Below are positions 27,539-38,538 of a stretch of 64,000 nucleotides of DNA, piece after piece. The notes beneath the pieces were generated by a model. It was not told the DNA's origin, did not search any database, and was given only the letters and a program-made list of their open reading frames with translations. This stretch comes from Schlesneria paludicola DSM 18645 (GTDB lineage Bacteria > Planctomycetota > Planctomycetia > Planctomycetales > Planctomycetaceae), in contig NZ_JH636436.1 in assembly GCF_000255655.1 (NCBI RefSeq), forward strand, positions 780,985 to 844,984, in the 5' to 3' direction. Numbering within the stretch: the first letter of the stretch is position 1; every line of letters begins with the position of its first letter. The position numbers and the translations under genes are program-made.

Positions 27539-29206
27539 TCAGCGGAGTCCCGTCCGCGAGGAAAAGATTCCAGACTGACTGAGGCTCTGATTGTCCAGCA
27601 AATTGCCAATCGTCGATGAATACGATTCGAATAAGACTCGGATGTCGTCGCGCGCTGCAAAATAGGCTTCGATGACGCGGGGATCCCATTGTTCGCCGGC
27701 GCCGCGGTGGAAGATCTCTTCCACTTTCTCCAGAGGCATCCCTTTTCGATACGGTCGATCCGTCACCATCGCATCGTAACTGTCCGCGACCGAGATGATG
27801 CGTGCCATCAGCGGAATGTCCTCGCCACGAAGCTGATCGGGATAGCCCGAGCCGTTGTAGGCTTCGTGATGATTCCGCACACCTGGCAGAATCGACTTCA
27901 GATTCTTCAATTGCTGCAGAATCTGATGGCCTATCAGGGGATGCTGCTGAATCTGTGCGAATTCGCTGATTGTCAGTCGGCCGGGCTTCGACAGAATGCG
28001 ATCGTCGACACCGATCTTTCCAAGGTCGTGCAGAAGGCTTGAGAGATAGATGTCGTCCAGATCGCTGTCCGCCAGATGAAGCTCCATCCCAATTCGACGT
28101 GCGATGAGTGCCACGCGTTCGCTGTGTCCACGCGTGTGTCGGTCTTTTGCGTCAAGTGACGAGACGAGTGATCGCACGAAACTCAGTAGCAGGTCATCGT
28201 GCTCGTCGAACAGCCGAATATTTTGGGCGTGTGTTCCCAAAATCGTGGCAATCGATCCGACCAGGCTCGCTTCCGCCATTTCAAAGTCCGTTCCGCCACG
28301 CAAATTGCACGCGACAATCCAGCCATAGCGGTGGGCGTCATCCCCAATCGAGGCGATCACCAGATTCTTCAGTCCGGGAAATTCCGAGCCCAGCACGGAG
28401 TGGTGCAACTTGTTGCGAACCAACGGTTGCGACCAGTCATTGTGCTCGAATCGAGCGAGCAACCGCGACAGTCCCGCATCGTCAAACGGCAATTCGCCCT
28501 GGGGCAGGAACCGACGGCCTTTCTCAATGTCCTCAAAGCAGATGACCGCACCGCCGCAGTCGATCAGGCTCTCCAGGTTTCCAAGGCACAGGCTCGCTAG
28601 CTCTTCCGTGGGACGCGACAGATGAAGGTTATGAGCCAGGACGTGAAGCAGGTTCATCTGTTCCTGTGCGTAATCCATCTGCTGCGTCAGCGATCGAACC
28701 TCCAGTTGCAACTCGGCCTCGCGATGGTCTTTCTCCAGCGTTCTGAGCGAGCACAACAGCAATCGTTCCAGAATGCGCTGCTCACAGACAGGTACGGTCT
28801 CTGCCCAGGACTGAAACTGAGTTTCGTCCCAGCGGGAATCCCAAAGATGTGCAACCAGCGCGAATGCGATCGGTGCCGCGCCTCCCCGCGCGAACCCTTC
28901 GATCACATACCGGTTGTCCATGGGGACGGGCAGTACAAAGTGCAGCAGCTCACCCGGTAACACACTGACTTCGAGGCTTCTGCAGCTCAGGGACTGCCTC
29001 CGAAGATCGGACGATCCCTCGGGCACGCTTTCGTGAGAGGACCGTGCGACGACTCGCCCCGTTGTACGTACAAAGCACGCGCAGGGCAGCCCCAGCAACC
29101 CGGCGAATTCGTGGAACCAGTTGAGTAGCCCGCATGGGGTATCGGCTGTCGAATTTATTGGGGAAGCCGTGGACGGAATTCCCGGTTCGTTGATCGTTTC
29201 AATCAT
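27539..29206 (-). CDS. GAF/HD-GYP domain phosphohydrolase (cyclic-di-GMP signalling type)
   Basis: A 555-residue cytoplasmic protein. Residues ~190-335 form a GAF-like sensor domain. The HD-GYP domain covers ~348-520: HTRGHSERV (357-365), SLLHDLGKIGV (390-400), and the paired HHEAYNGSGYP (446-456), with DSYDAMVTDRPYR after it. HD-GYP proteins hydrolyse cyclic di-GMP, and all metal ligands seen here are kept, so enzymatic activity is expected. The first ~180 residues hold no domain I recognise, but the segment around 160-190 looks like a coiled coil. ATG 29206 is preferred because TGGAGG lies nine bases upstream. It is flanked by a second Ser/Thr kinase gene read in the opposite direction. Confidence 0.92.
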   Translation of the reverse strand: MIETINEPGIPSTASPINSTADTPCGLLNWFHEFAGLLGLPCACFVRTTGRVVARSSHESVPEGSSDLRRQSLSCRSLEVSVLPGELLHFVLPVPMDNRYVIEGFARGGAAPIAFALVAHLWDSRWDETQFQSWAETVPVCEQRILERLLLCSLRTLEKDHREAELQLEVRSLTQQMDYAQEQMNLLHVLAHNLHLSRPTEELASLCLGNLESLIDCGGAVICFEDIEKGRRFLPQGELPFDDAGLSRLLARFEHNDWSQPLVRNKLHHSVLGSEFPGLKNLVIASIGDDAHRYGWIVACNLRGGTDFEMAEASLVGSIATILGTHAQNIRLFDEHDDLLLSFVRSLVSSLDAKDRHTRGHSERVALIARRIGMELHLADSDLDDIYLSSLLHDLGKIGVDDRILSKPGRLTISEFAQIQQHPLIGHQILQQLKNLKSILPGVRNHHEAYNGSGYPDQLRGEDIPLMARIISVADSYDAMVTDRPYRKGMPLEKVEEIFHRGAGEQWDPRVIEAYFAARDDIRVLFESYSSTIGNLLDNQSLSQSGIFSSRTGLR

Positions 29207-29723
29207 CGCCGACGCCCTCCACGCGAGGGGCAGTCCGTGTTGCCGCACGGCGAATGATCAAAGGCTGTTGATTTGATCGAGGCAGGCATGGATGAAACAA
29301 TCGTGAGAGTGCTTGTTGTTGGTGCTCATCCTGATGGGCGATTGCGAATCTGCAGACCGAATGGCCAATGGACTTGGTGAAGCATCCCCATGAGGGGATT
29401 GCGATGATTGTTGATTCTCAAAGGCTACGACACAGATTGATCTGGCGATCAGTAGTATCGGATATCGCGCTTGGAACTGTTCGCAACAACACAGAAGCCC
29501 CGATACAACCCGACTTCCCGATTCAATGGGGCCCGATTTTGCAACAGATGAAATCGACGCGAGTTCGATTGTGGCAAAGACCACTCGGAAGTTGCCGCCG
29601 TACGGCCTGTGGTCAATCGGTCAGGCGTTGTCGCCGACAGCCGCAGACGAGGGTGCCGACGTCTGCTACAGTGTCGGTGATCAGGATGACGTCGTCCTTC
29701 TCATTCGTGGGAACCAGAGTGTG
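29207..29723. other. Divergent intergenic region before the HD-GYP and kinase genes
   Basis: About 517 bases separate the two outward-reading genes. A small perfect hairpin, ATCCCC-ATGA-GGGGAT, lies at 29384-29399. The kinase frame stays open back to an ATG at 29526, but those 66 extra residues show no domain. No RNA gene or repeat was recognised. It should hold both promoters, though no convincing -35/-10 pair was found. Confidence 0.5.
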
Positions 29724-31223
<1,500 letters not shown>

Positions 31224-31287
31224 AGAGAGCGGATCAAGGCGCGCTCCGGCTGGCTTGTTCACCAAATAACTAAATGAACGGATTTTC

Positions 31288-32706
31288 ATGGCCGAAGTCA
31301 TTCAGGAATACGACGTCGTGGTGCTGGGGACGGGTCCCGGCGGAGAAGGGGCCGCCATGCAGGCGGTCAAGAACGGGCGGAGTGTGGCGGTTGTCGAACG
31401 CGAGCACGCCGTCGGCGGTAACTGCACGCATCGCGGCACGATTCCCAGCAAAGCGCTGCGATTCGCCATCTTCCAGATGACCGAAGTGAACAACAATGTG
31501 CTGTTTCGCGAACATGGGATCACCGCGAACTTCATGCTGCCCGAACTTCGTCGCCGAGCCCGCTCGGTGATCGAAGCGCAAATCAAAATGCGAACGGCGT
31601 TCTATGACCGGAACGACATTCCCATCATCCGCGGACAGGCACGATTTCTTGATCCTCATACCATCGAAGCGACCGAAGAAGATGGATCACGAACGACACT
31701 CCGCGCAAAGTACGTTGTGATCGCCACGGGATCACGGCCCTATCGTCCGCCCGAGATCGACTTCAATCACCCGCGAGTCTTCGACAGCGATACCATTCTT
31801 GATGTCGATTTTCACGTTAAGTCGATCACGATTTTCGGCGCGGGCGTCATCGGGTGCGAATATGCCTCGATGTTTCGCAATCTCGAAATTAAGGTCAACC
31901 TGATCAACACCCGCGACCGGTTGCTCGATTTTCTCGATGAAGAGATCGTCGACGCGCTCAGTTATCACCTGCGCGAACGCGGTGTCATCGTCCGTCATCG
32001 TGAATCGTTTGATCGTGTGGAAACGTGCGACGATGGCGTGATTCTGCATTTGAAATCGGGCAAGCAGCTCAAAACCGATGTGCTGCTATGGGCACAAGGT
32101 CGTACAGGGAATTCAGACCACCTTGGTCTGGACGTGACTGGAATCGTGCCGGACAGCCGCGGAAATATCCCCGTCAACAGCAACCTTCAAACCATCGTGC
32201 CGCACATTTACGGGGCAGGGGATGTCATCGGTCCGCCCGCACTGGCGAGTGCCGCCTACAATCAGGGGCGGTACGCCGCGAGCCATTTGCTCTGCGATGG
32301 CGGAAACGCCGAACAGTGTGGCCCCGCTCCCTCATTGGATATCCCCGCGGGGATCTACACGAGTCCTGAAATCAGTTCGCTCGGAAAAACGGAGCGTGAA
32401 CTGACCGAAGCGCACGTCCCCTATGAGGTGGGGCATGCCCACTTCAAGAGTATTGCCCGTGCGCAAATCACCGGACAGACCACTGGCATGCTGAAGATCT
32501 TGTTCCACCGCGAAACATTGGAAGTGTTGGGAATCCACTGCTTTGGTGCGAACGCCAGTGAAATTATCCACATTGGTCAGGCGATCATGGCGCAGCCAAA
32601 ACCCAATAACACGTTGATGTACTTCATCAATACGACCTTCAACTATCCCACAATGGCCGAGGCCTACCGTGTGGCCGCGCTGAATGGATTTAATCGATTG
32701 TTCTGA
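31288..32706 (+). CDS. sthA: Soluble-type NAD(P)+ transhydrogenase (pyridine nucleotide-disulfide oxidoreductase family)
   Basis: A 472-residue flavoprotein that moves reducing equivalents between NADPH and NAD+. The FAD motif is GTGPGGEG (14-21), and the second nucleotide-binding motif is [14 protein letters not shown] (about 182-195). The redox region reads [16 protein letters not shown]: only one Cys remains (C46), and the second Cys of the lipoamide-dehydrogenase CxxxxC is Thr51. This loss is diagnostic for SthA rather than a disulfide reductase. The C-terminal dimer domain ([21 protein letters not shown]) is complete. The length matches the family (about 465). It is separated from the kinase gene by 64 bases and is followed by a strong terminator. 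Confidence 0.95.
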   Translation: MAEVIQEYDVVVLGTGPGGEGAAMQAVKNGRSVAVVEREHAVGGNCTHRGTIPSKALRFAIFQMTEVNNNVLFREHGITANFMLPELRRRARSVIEAQIKMRTAFYDRNDIPIIRGQARFLDPHTIEATEEDGSRTTLRAKYVVIATGSRPYRPPEIDFNHPRVFDSDTILDVDFHVKSITIFGAGVIGCEYASMFRNLEIKVNLINTRDRLLDFLDEEIVDALSYHLRERGVIVRHRESFDRVETCDDGVILHLKSGKQLKTDVLLWAQGRTGNSDHLGLDVTGIVPDSRGNIPVNSNLQTIVPHIYGAGDVIGPPALASAAYNQGRYAASHLLCDGGNAEQCGPAPSLDIPAGIYTSPEISSLGKTERELTEAHVPYEVGHAHFKSIARAQITGQTTGMLKILFHRETLEVLGIHCFGANASEIIHIGQAIMAQPKPNNTLMYFINTTFNYPTMAEAYRVAALNGFNRLF

Positions 32707-32740
32707 GGGGCGATTCGAATCGGGATTTCGTGATTTGAGC

Positions 32741-32770
32741 GGCGGGATCAGCGCTGGTCCCGCCAATTTT
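32741..32770 (+). terminator. Rho-independent terminator after sthA
   Basis: GGCGGGA (32741-32747) pairs with TCCCGCC (32758-32764), and the stem continues inward through a T-G wobble to CAG/CTG. AATTTT follows. It lies 34 bases after the sthA stop, in the gap before the converging exbD gene. Confidence 0.7.
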
Positions 32771-32822
32771 CACTCGTGATACCTGCTAAGTACGTTGCGC
32801 GCTCGACGATCAGGCTCACGAC

Positions 32823-33245
32823 CTATTCCGCTTGCTTAAGCACGGCGAACCGCACTTTCGTCACACCATTTCGTGCTGCGGTCAGTAGGATCGGTTCCAC
32901 CTTCGAATACACAACATCTCGGTCGGCTCTGACACGAAGTTCGATTGCTGCTGCACCATGCTGAGCGACCAAGCCCTGCAGGTGCTGTTCGAACTCCTCG
33001 GGAGAAATCGCGGTGGAACCCTGTTTCCATTCTCCCGAAGGCATCACCGTGATGATCAGGCGGGTTGACGACTCTTCGTCATCCTTGCCTTGTGATGCGA
33101 GTGGCAGTTCAACACGCTCAACCGTTTCGTTGCGGATAAAATGGCTGGCAACCAGGAAGAAGATGATTAACAGGAACACCACGTCGATCAGTGGTGTGAT
33201 GTTAAACGCGAAGCCGCGGTCTTGTGTCCGCGTCGGGATTTTCAT
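32823..33245 (-). CDS. exbD: ExbD/TolR family biopolymer transport protein
   Basis: A 140-residue single-span membrane protein. Residues ~17-37 form the membrane helix (ITPLIDVVFLLIIFFLVASHF), which keeps the conserved Asp needed for proton coupling (PLIDVVF). The rest is a small periplasmic domain ending VTKVRFAVLKQAE. ExbD and its partner ExbB form the proton-driven motor that powers outer-membrane transport. Its start ATG (33245) overlaps the end of the exbB gene by four bases, indicating translational coupling. No tonB lies in the window. Length and motifs are normal. Confidence 0.94.
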   Translation of the reverse strand: MKIPTRTQDRGFAFNITPLIDVVFLLIIFFLVASHFIRNETVERVELPLASQGKDDEESSTRLIITVMPSGEWKQGSTAISPEEFEQHLQGLVAQHGAAAIELRVRADRDVVYSKVEPILLTAARNGVTKVRFAVLKQAE

Positions 33246-34057
33246 CCGCGAGTCTCCCGTCGCACGACGGGGGCCACAGGAGCATTCGATGATTCGGCGG
33301 CATGATGTGCCTGTCGCCGTTCTTCCCGGCGATGCAGTGCCAGATTCCGCTTGAAGTCCGCAAACACCTGCTCGGCAGTCAGCGCCGTTTGTGCGACCAA
33401 TTCGTCGATTCGGTTGCGAAAGAATCCGAATGCGGCAATGGCAGGAATGGCGACGATCAGGCCGAACAATGTCGTAACGAGCGCCTTATAGATCCCCGGA
33501 GCAAGCTCACTGACCTGTGGATTCGCCTTCCGCTCGAATTCCATGAACGCCAGGATCATCCCCCAGACGGTGCCCATCAAGCCGAGCATGGGGGCAACCG
33601 TGCTGATCATCGACAGGTATTCGATCTTGCGCATCAGGCGAGCCGCCTGCTGCGCTGCCGCATCTTCCATCGCTTTTTCGACCGCGGCATATCCCAGTTC
33701 AATTTCCTTGAGTCCTGCTGCGAGCAGGTATCCGAGAAAACTGGAACTCGCGATGCAACGTTCTTCAGCCAGTTTGATCTGTCCCTGGGCGATCAATTTG
33801 TGGATGTCTTCTTGCAAACCGTTGGGCATCAGGGTTTGACGCCGAATTGTCATGATGTGTTCGAAAATCAACGCAAGCATGACCAGGCTGAGAGCCACAA
33901 TGATGTATCCGATCGCACCGCCGTCAATAAACATCTGACGGACATCGATCGTGGGTGCAGCCGCGCGAGCGGCCGGGGCGGCGTGATCTTCCGCAAACGC
34001 GGTCTCGGCGACGGCGAGTATGACCAGCAGTTTCCAGACGATCCCCAACACGTTCAT
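33242..34057 (-). CDS. exbB: MotA/TolQ/ExbB family proton channel protein
   Basis: A 271-residue inner-membrane protein. It begins with a signal peptide (residues 1-22, ending AFA), an addition common in planctomycete and Bacteroidetes ExbB proteins. Membrane segments follow at about 47-68, 150-175 and 200-225. The family signature APMLGLMGTVWGMILAF and the VTTLFGLIVAIPAI segment are intact. The C-terminus is a basic and polar tail. I choose ATG 34057 because AAGGAG stands 11 bases before it; the open frame extends to 34684 but would run through the opposing LOG-family gene. exbD follows with a four-base overlap, making a two-gene unit. Confidence 0.93.
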   Translation of the reverse strand: MNVLGIVWKLLVILAVAETAFAEDHAAPAARAAAPTIDVRQMFIDGGAIGYIIVALSLVMLALIFEHIMTIRRQTLMPNGLQEDIHKLIAQGQIKLAEERCIASSSFLGYLLAAGLKEIELGYAAVEKAMEDAAAQQAARLMRKIEYLSMISTVAPMLGLMGTVWGMILAFMEFERKANPQVSELAPGIYKALVTTLFGLIVAIPAIAAFGFFRNRIDELVAQTALTAEQVFADFKRNLALHRREERRQAHHAAESSNAPVAPVVRRETRG

Positions 34058-34256
34058 CTTCTGGCCAGCTCCTTCTCGCGACATCTCGTTTCCATCGACA
34101 ATGAACCCAATCCGGTCGGTTGAATTCGCGCCGTCATTCCGTCTGCTGAGCATCGTACGATCCAGGGCGAATTCGTGAAAGACGGCTTGATCTGGTAAAA
34201 CGGTTCCCAGCATGTCGAGGTGGTTGAACCTCGACAAATTGAACGACGAGGAAACG

Positions 34257-34862
34257 ATGGACGAAAAAAACAAACCTGGTGACCGAATTGTCTGTGTGTA
34301 CTGCGCGTCGAGCAGTGCTTGCCATCCACAATACCACGAAGCCGCATATCGCCTGGGAGAATTGCTCGCCGAAAATGGTTGCTCAATCGTGTACGGCGGC
34401 GGCGCCGTAGGCTCCATGGGGGCCGTGGCCGACGGCGCGCTCAGTAAACAGGGGAAAGTGGTTGGCGTGATTCCCGAGTTCATGGTCAAGCTGGAATGGG
34501 AGCATCCAGGCGTGACCGAATTATTGCGTGTCGAAGATATGCGCACTCGCAAACATCTCATGCTTTCCAAAAGCCACGCTGTGGTCGCCTTGCCAGGCGG
34601 AACGGGCACTTTGGAGGAACTGTTTGAAGCAATCACGCTGAAGCGGCTGGGGTTATATTTGCATCCGATTGTGCTGCTGAACACCCGTGGATTTTACGAT
34701 CCGCTCATTGAGTTGCTCGATCGAGCAATTACGGAACGGTTCCTGGGTGAAAAACACGCAACAATGTGGCAAGTTGTGAATGAGCCTGAAGAGGTTTTCT
34801 CGGCCATCACCGGTGCACCGGAGTGGCCCTCTGATGCGATTGCTTTCGCGGCGCAGAAATGA
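34257..34862 (+). CDS. LOG-family (TIGR00730) Rossmann-fold protein
   Basis: A 201-residue cytoplasmic protein of the Lonely-guy family, whose members are cytokinin riboside 5'-monophosphate phosphoribohydrolases or nucleotide-cleaving enzymes of related kind. The active-site motif LPGGTGTLEE (112-121) and the upstream MRTRK segment (95-99) are present, as is the glycine-rich YGGGAVGSMG (46-55). ATG 34257 has GAGG five bases upstream, so it is preferred to the ATG at 34212. In bacteria without plant contact the role is thought to lie in purine nucleotide turnover. The exbB-exbD pair reads away on the other side; they share a 199-base gap. Confidence 0.93.
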   Translation: MDEKNKPGDRIVCVYCASSSACHPQYHEAAYRLGELLAENGCSIVYGGGAVGSMGAVADGALSKQGKVVGVIPEFMVKLEWEHPGVTELLRVEDMRTRKHLMLSKSHAVVALPGGTGTLEELFEAITLKRLGLYLHPIVLLNTRGFYDPLIELLDRAITERFLGEKHATMWQVVNEPEEVFSAITGAPEWPSDAIAFAAQK

Positions 34863-35028
34863 CGCTGATGCATGGTTGCCTGCGACGGCTTCGTTGAAAC
34901 GGTCCTCGTTGATCGGACTCGATTGAGTTCACAAGGAATTGCTGCGACCATACGATTCACTCTTGAGGACCCTGCCGCTCGCGTTCCTCCAGCGATCCGT
35001 TGTGCCTGTTTCAAAGAGGAAGTTGGAT

Positions 35029-36252
35029 ATGTTGAGATTTCTGTTCCTCGTCACGATCACCTGGTGCAGTCTGGCCGCGAACGCATTCACCGGCGATTGG
35101 CGCCAGTTTCGTGGCAGTGAATCAAACGGGCTGGGCGACGACATTCTGCCTCCAACGACGTTCTCCGCGACAGAAAATGTCGCATGGAAAGTGGCTCTAC
35201 CAGGGAAAGGACTGTCGTCCCCCATCATCGTCGGTGATCGTGTTTTTGTGACCTGTTCCAGCGGATTCAATCAAGATCGGCTTCACGTTGTCTGCTTCGC
35301 TGTCAAGGATGGCGTGAAGCTTTGGGAGCGACAGTTTTCGGCGACGGGCCGCACTTCGCACTATCCCACGACCAGTATCGCGACATCGACGCCCGCCAGC
35401 GACGGACAGCGGATCTTCGCACTTTATTCCAGCAACGATCTGGCTTGCCTGGATCTGGACGGAAACCTTCAATGGTATCGCGGTCTCACATACGACCATC
35501 GCAACGCGTCCAACAGTTTGGGTATGGCGTCGTCGCCGATCGTCGTGGATCAGACTCTCGTGACGCAGATTGAAAATGACAGTGAATCCCTGGCGACGGG
35601 AATCGACGTCGCGACAGGTATTTCACGCTGGACGTCCGTCCGTCCCAAAAAGGCGAACTGGTCGTCGGCGCTTGTCTGGCCAAGACGGTTTGGTGGTGGT
35701 GAAGACTTGGCCCTACTGCAGTCGTCCGAGGGAATTTCGGCGATCCGTCCTCTGACTGGCGAAGTGGCCTGGAAGTACACGGATGGTGCTTCGACAATTC
35801 CTTCTTCAGTGGTTGCAGATGGCACCCTTTATGCCGTCTCTCACGGGATCACGGCGCTCAGGCCACCAACCGAAAGCGCGAATATCGAACAACTCTGGCG
35901 GGCGAGCAAGTTGGGGCCGGGCACGGCCAGTCCGCTCGTCTATCAAGGACGGCTGTATGCGATCAACAGTGCGGGTGTATTGCTCGCTGCCGACCTGAAA
36001 ACGGGTCAGACGAAGTGGCAGTTGCGAATTGGTGGACCCTTCAGCGGATCTCCGATCGCCGCCGGCGGTCACCTTTTTGTCTTCAACGAGAAGGGGGAAG
36101 GTCACTGCGTGAAGCTGGGCGAAGAAGCGGGCGAGTTGGTGTCCACCGGTGACCTTGCCGGTGAAAGATTTTTGTGTACCCCCGCAATCTCGAACGGAGC
36201 ATTGTATGTTCGCAGCGATGCGACGCTTTGGAAGATTGCTGAGAAACCGTAG
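35029..36252 (+). CDS. Exported PQQ-binding-like beta-propeller protein
   Basis: A 407-residue protein with a signal peptide (residues ~1-18, LAANAF). The rest contains repeated propeller blades of the PQQ-like/BamB type, for example WRQFRGSESNGLGDD at the start, GIDVATGISRW and ALRPLTGEVAWKY-like blades, and AADLKTGQTKWQLRIGG. Planctomycetes have many such exported propellers, mostly of unknown partner. No quinoprotein catalytic residues were recognised, so the name reflects fold, not enzyme activity. ATG 35029 follows GAGGAA at about ten bases; the longer frame to 34939 would precede the signal peptide. It stands between the LOG gene and the esterase gene, both on the same strand. Confidence 0.9.
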   Translation: MLRFLFLVTITWCSLAANAFTGDWRQFRGSESNGLGDDILPPTTFSATENVAWKVALPGKGLSSPIIVGDRVFVTCSSGFNQDRLHVVCFAVKDGVKLWERQFSATGRTSHYPTTSIATSTPASDGQRIFALYSSNDLACLDLDGNLQWYRGLTYDHRNASNSLGMASSPIVVDQTLVTQIENDSESLATGIDVATGISRWTSVRPKKANWSSALVWPRRFGGGEDLALLQSSEGISAIRPLTGEVAWKYTDGASTIPSSVVADGTLYAVSHGITALRPPTESANIEQLWRASKLGPGTASPLVYQGRLYAINSAGVLLAADLKTGQTKWQLRIGGPFSGSPIAAGGHLFVFNEKGEGHCVKLGEEAGELVSTGDLAGERFLCTPAISNGALYVRSDATLWKIAEKP

Positions 36253-36330
36253 TTGAAAATGATCCGGATTCCAGAGCGAGGCCGACGGGTTCCGATGTCG
36301 TCTCGGTGATGTCTAACGAAGGGTAATTGC

Positions 36331-37443
36331 ATGTCTCATGCGTGCCGAGGTGTGATGTTTTTGGCTTTGATCGCCAGCGCGAGCGCTGCGCAGGCGGCGG
36401 CGAAGATTGAACTGACATCCCCGTTGCCCTATCAGGTTGTGCAGCGCGAAGGATTCGAGTCGCAGACCTCACACGAACACAATCCGACCGGATCAACGCT
36501 CGGATACGCCGATGTGGATGTGATGGGATCAATTCCAGAAGGGGTTACAGGACGTTGGGAATTCCGCGTCCGGCCGCTGCAGTCGGCGTTTGGAACGGGA
36601 TCCGACTGGATGCCGCTCGACGTAGAGGTCGAAGGGAAAACCTTTCGCGCCCCCGCCGAAGTGAATGCAGGCGGTTGGTATCGACTTGAAGTGCGCTGCG
36701 TCGATCAAGAAACGACGGTGGCAGAAGGAGTTGTTGAGCCATTCGGGATCGGCGAGCTGTTTGTCGTTGCCGGGCAATCGTATGCCGCCGGCGCCAATGA
36801 TGAGCTGCAGAAAGTCGCCGATCCGCAAGGTCGTGTCTCGGCATACGACTGGCATACCAAACGCTGGCAGCTTGCCAACGACCCTCAGCCGAATGTTGGT
36901 GATGGAGGTACGATCTGGCCCGCGCTCGGTGATTTGCTCGTGCCGACCCTGCGTGTTCCTGTCGGATTTGTGAACGTCGCCGTGGGAGGGACATCAACGA
37001 AGCAGTGGATGCCTGACGGTGAATTGCACAAACGACTCGTTGCCGTCGGAAATGATGTCGGTGCGTTCCGTGCCGTTCTCTGGCAACAAGGAGAGTCGGA
37101 CGTGATCGAAAAGACGCCAACAGACGTCTACATCAAGAACATGAACCGGATTCGTGACGTGGCGGCTCGGGCCTGGCATTTCGAGCCGAACTGGCTGCTC
37201 GCTAAATCGACGTTGCACCCCACCGTTTACAACGATCCTCAAGGAGAAGAAAACATTCGAATGGCGATCCACCAGTTGTGGAAGCGCCCCCATTTTGCGC
37301 CGGGCCCTGACACCGATCTACTGTCCGGCGAAAACCGCGGTGACATCAACTCGCGTCGCCACTTCTCCCCAGTGGGTCAACGCCGCGCCGCCTTGTTATG
37401 GTTCGTCGCGATCTGGAACGAAATCGAAAAACAATCGCGCTGA
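36331..37443 (+). CDS. Exported SASA-type carbohydrate esterase (sialate O-acetylesterase/CE6 family)
   Basis: A 370-residue protein with a signal peptide (residues 1-22, ending AQA). The SGNH-hydrolase core carries Ser150 in VVAGQSYAAG and the block QQGESD (about 252-257), features of the SASA/CE6 family that removes acetyl groups from glycans. The last block, NSRRHFSPVGQ (around residue 340), supplies the catalytic His. An N-terminal ~130-residue beta-sandwich precedes the hydrolase. The start is preceded by AAGGG about eight bases upstream. Substrate could be acetylated hemicellulose, sialic acid or algal polysaccharide. It converges on the agmatinase gene with an inverted-repeat element between them. 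Confidence 0.88.
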   Translation: MSHACRGVMFLALIASASAAQAAAKIELTSPLPYQVVQREGFESQTSHEHNPTGSTLGYADVDVMGSIPEGVTGRWEFRVRPLQSAFGTGSDWMPLDVEVEGKTFRAPAEVNAGGWYRLEVRCVDQETTVAEGVVEPFGIGELFVVAGQSYAAGANDELQKVADPQGRVSAYDWHTKRWQLANDPQPNVGDGGTIWPALGDLLVPTLRVPVGFVNVAVGGTSTKQWMPDGELHKRLVAVGNDVGAFRAVLWQQGESDVIEKTPTDVYIKNMNRIRDVAARAWHFEPNWLLAKSTLHPTVYNDPQGEENIRMAIHQLWKRPHFAPGPDTDLLSGENRGDINSRRHFSPVGQRRAALLWFVAIWNEIEKQSR

Positions 37444-37464
37444 GTGCGTCTGGCAATCACCACT

Positions 37465-37556
37465 CTCTGTGTCTCCCCTCCTCCACTGTGGACCCGAAGT
37501 ACGCCGAACGTCCAAGTGGGGCCAGCGGGGGGAGGGGGAGGCACGGAGACACAGAG
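37465..37556. repeat. Dispersed inverted-repeat element, copy 1
   Basis: CTCTGTGTCTCC (37465-37476) and GGAGACACAGAG (37545-37556) are perfect 12-base inverted repeats around a C-rich then G-rich interior that can also pair in part (CCACT with AAGTGG; pyrimidine-rich with GGGGGGAGGGGG). It fills the convergent gap between the stops at 37443 and 37558, where it may act as a two-way terminator. A related element lies at 56653-56750. Confidence 0.7.
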
Positions 37557-37557
37557 A

Positions 37558-38499
37558 TTACGATGGCGTGGCTCGATTTTTCGCGATCAGTGACAAGAAC
37601 TCGAAGATTAAATTGACACCTAAAATTGCTGTGATTCCGGCGGAATCGAATGGGGGCGAAACCTCAACCAGGTCGAAACCTTTGAGGTTCAGACCATGCA
37701 GTCCACGAATCAGTCGCAGCATCTCGTAACTTGTGAATCCACCAACTTCCGGGGTGCCCGTACCAGGTGCAAATGCCGGGTCGATCGCATCGATATCCAG
37801 CGTGACATACGTCGCGCGATTGCCGACACGGCAGTGGATCTCTTTCAGGACGGCGTCGAGTCCCACCTGATGAAATTCATCGAACGTGATCATTCTCGCC
37901 CCCAACTTGAGCGCGTCCTCATAGTCTTCGGGTCCATTCGTTGGACCACGAATTCCGATCTGAACATAGGCGGCAGGATCGATCAGCGACTCTTCCATGG
38001 CGCGTCGAAACGGCGTGCCATGGCTAAAAGGCTGCCCAGGATATTCGGAATCCCAGGTGTCGGGATGAGCGTCGAAATGCACGACTGCCATCGGTCCATG
38101 TTTTTTCGCATGAGCCCTGAGCAGCGGCAATGAAATTGAATGATCACCACCGATGGAGACCAGAAGTGATCCGCTCTCGACGATCGCAGTGGCCTTCTTT
38201 TCAATTTCTTGATGTGTGGCTCGGATGTCAGGTGGTACGACGTCCGCATCACCTAGGTCGGCGATGCGTAGCTGCTTGAACGGCGCGACCCGCTGCGAAT
38301 TGTTGTAGCCCCACAAGAGCATCGATTGCTCACGGATCGCGCGGGGGCCGAACCGCGTGCCGCTACGGTACGAGACCGATCCATCGTATGGAATCCCCAG
38401 AATGGAAACGTCGTACCCCGTCGCGTCGGTCGCCAGGGGGGCTCGGCCGAATGTGGCGATTCCAGCATAGGGTTGAGCGGCAAACACGGGAGTCGTCAT
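37558..38499 (-). CDS. speB: Agmatinase / arginase-family ureohydrolase
   Basis: A 313-residue cytoplasmic enzyme that releases urea from agmatine or a similar guanidino compound. The binuclear manganese site is read directly: GGDHSISLPLL, HFDAHPDTWD and LDIDAIDPAFAPGTGTPEVGG, all with the usual Asp and His residues. Family members include agmatinase, arginase, guanidinobutyrase and formiminoglutamase, and the precise substrate cannot be settled by motif. The start ATG 38499 has AAAGG seven bases upstream. It lies downstream of the SRPBCC gene (39-base gap) and the uronate-isomerase-like gene, which together look like one leftward operon. Confidence 0.92.
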   Translation of the reverse strand: MTTPVFAAQPYAGIATFGRAPLATDATGYDVSILGIPYDGSVSYRSGTRFGPRAIREQSMLLWGYNNSQRVAPFKQLRIADLGDADVVPPDIRATHQEIEKKATAIVESGSLLVSIGGDHSISLPLLRAHAKKHGPMAVVHFDAHPDTWDSEYPGQPFSHGTPFRRAMEESLIDPAAYVQIGIRGPTNGPEDYEDALKLGARMITFDEFHQVGLDAVLKEIHCRVGNRATYVTLDIDAIDPAFAPGTGTPEVGGFTSYEMLRLIRGLHGLNLKGFDLVEVSPPFDSAGITAILGVNLIFEFLSLIAKNRATPS

Positions 38500-38538
38500 G
38501 ACAGAGCCTTTGCAAGTGGGATAATGTCGCAGGCGACA

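Noticed and set aside
29526-29723. Upstream extension of the second kinase frame
   Set aside because: 66 residues with no domain and an unlikely composition; ATG 29724 leads directly into the usual kinase leader.
32711-32722. CGATTCGAATCG palindrome after sthA
   Set aside because: Twelve bases only; expected by chance, and the real terminator lies next to it.
34058-34684. Upstream extension of the exbB frame
   Set aside because: It would overlap the LOG-family gene and the added residues are unlike ExbB; ATG 34057 has a better ribosome-binding site.
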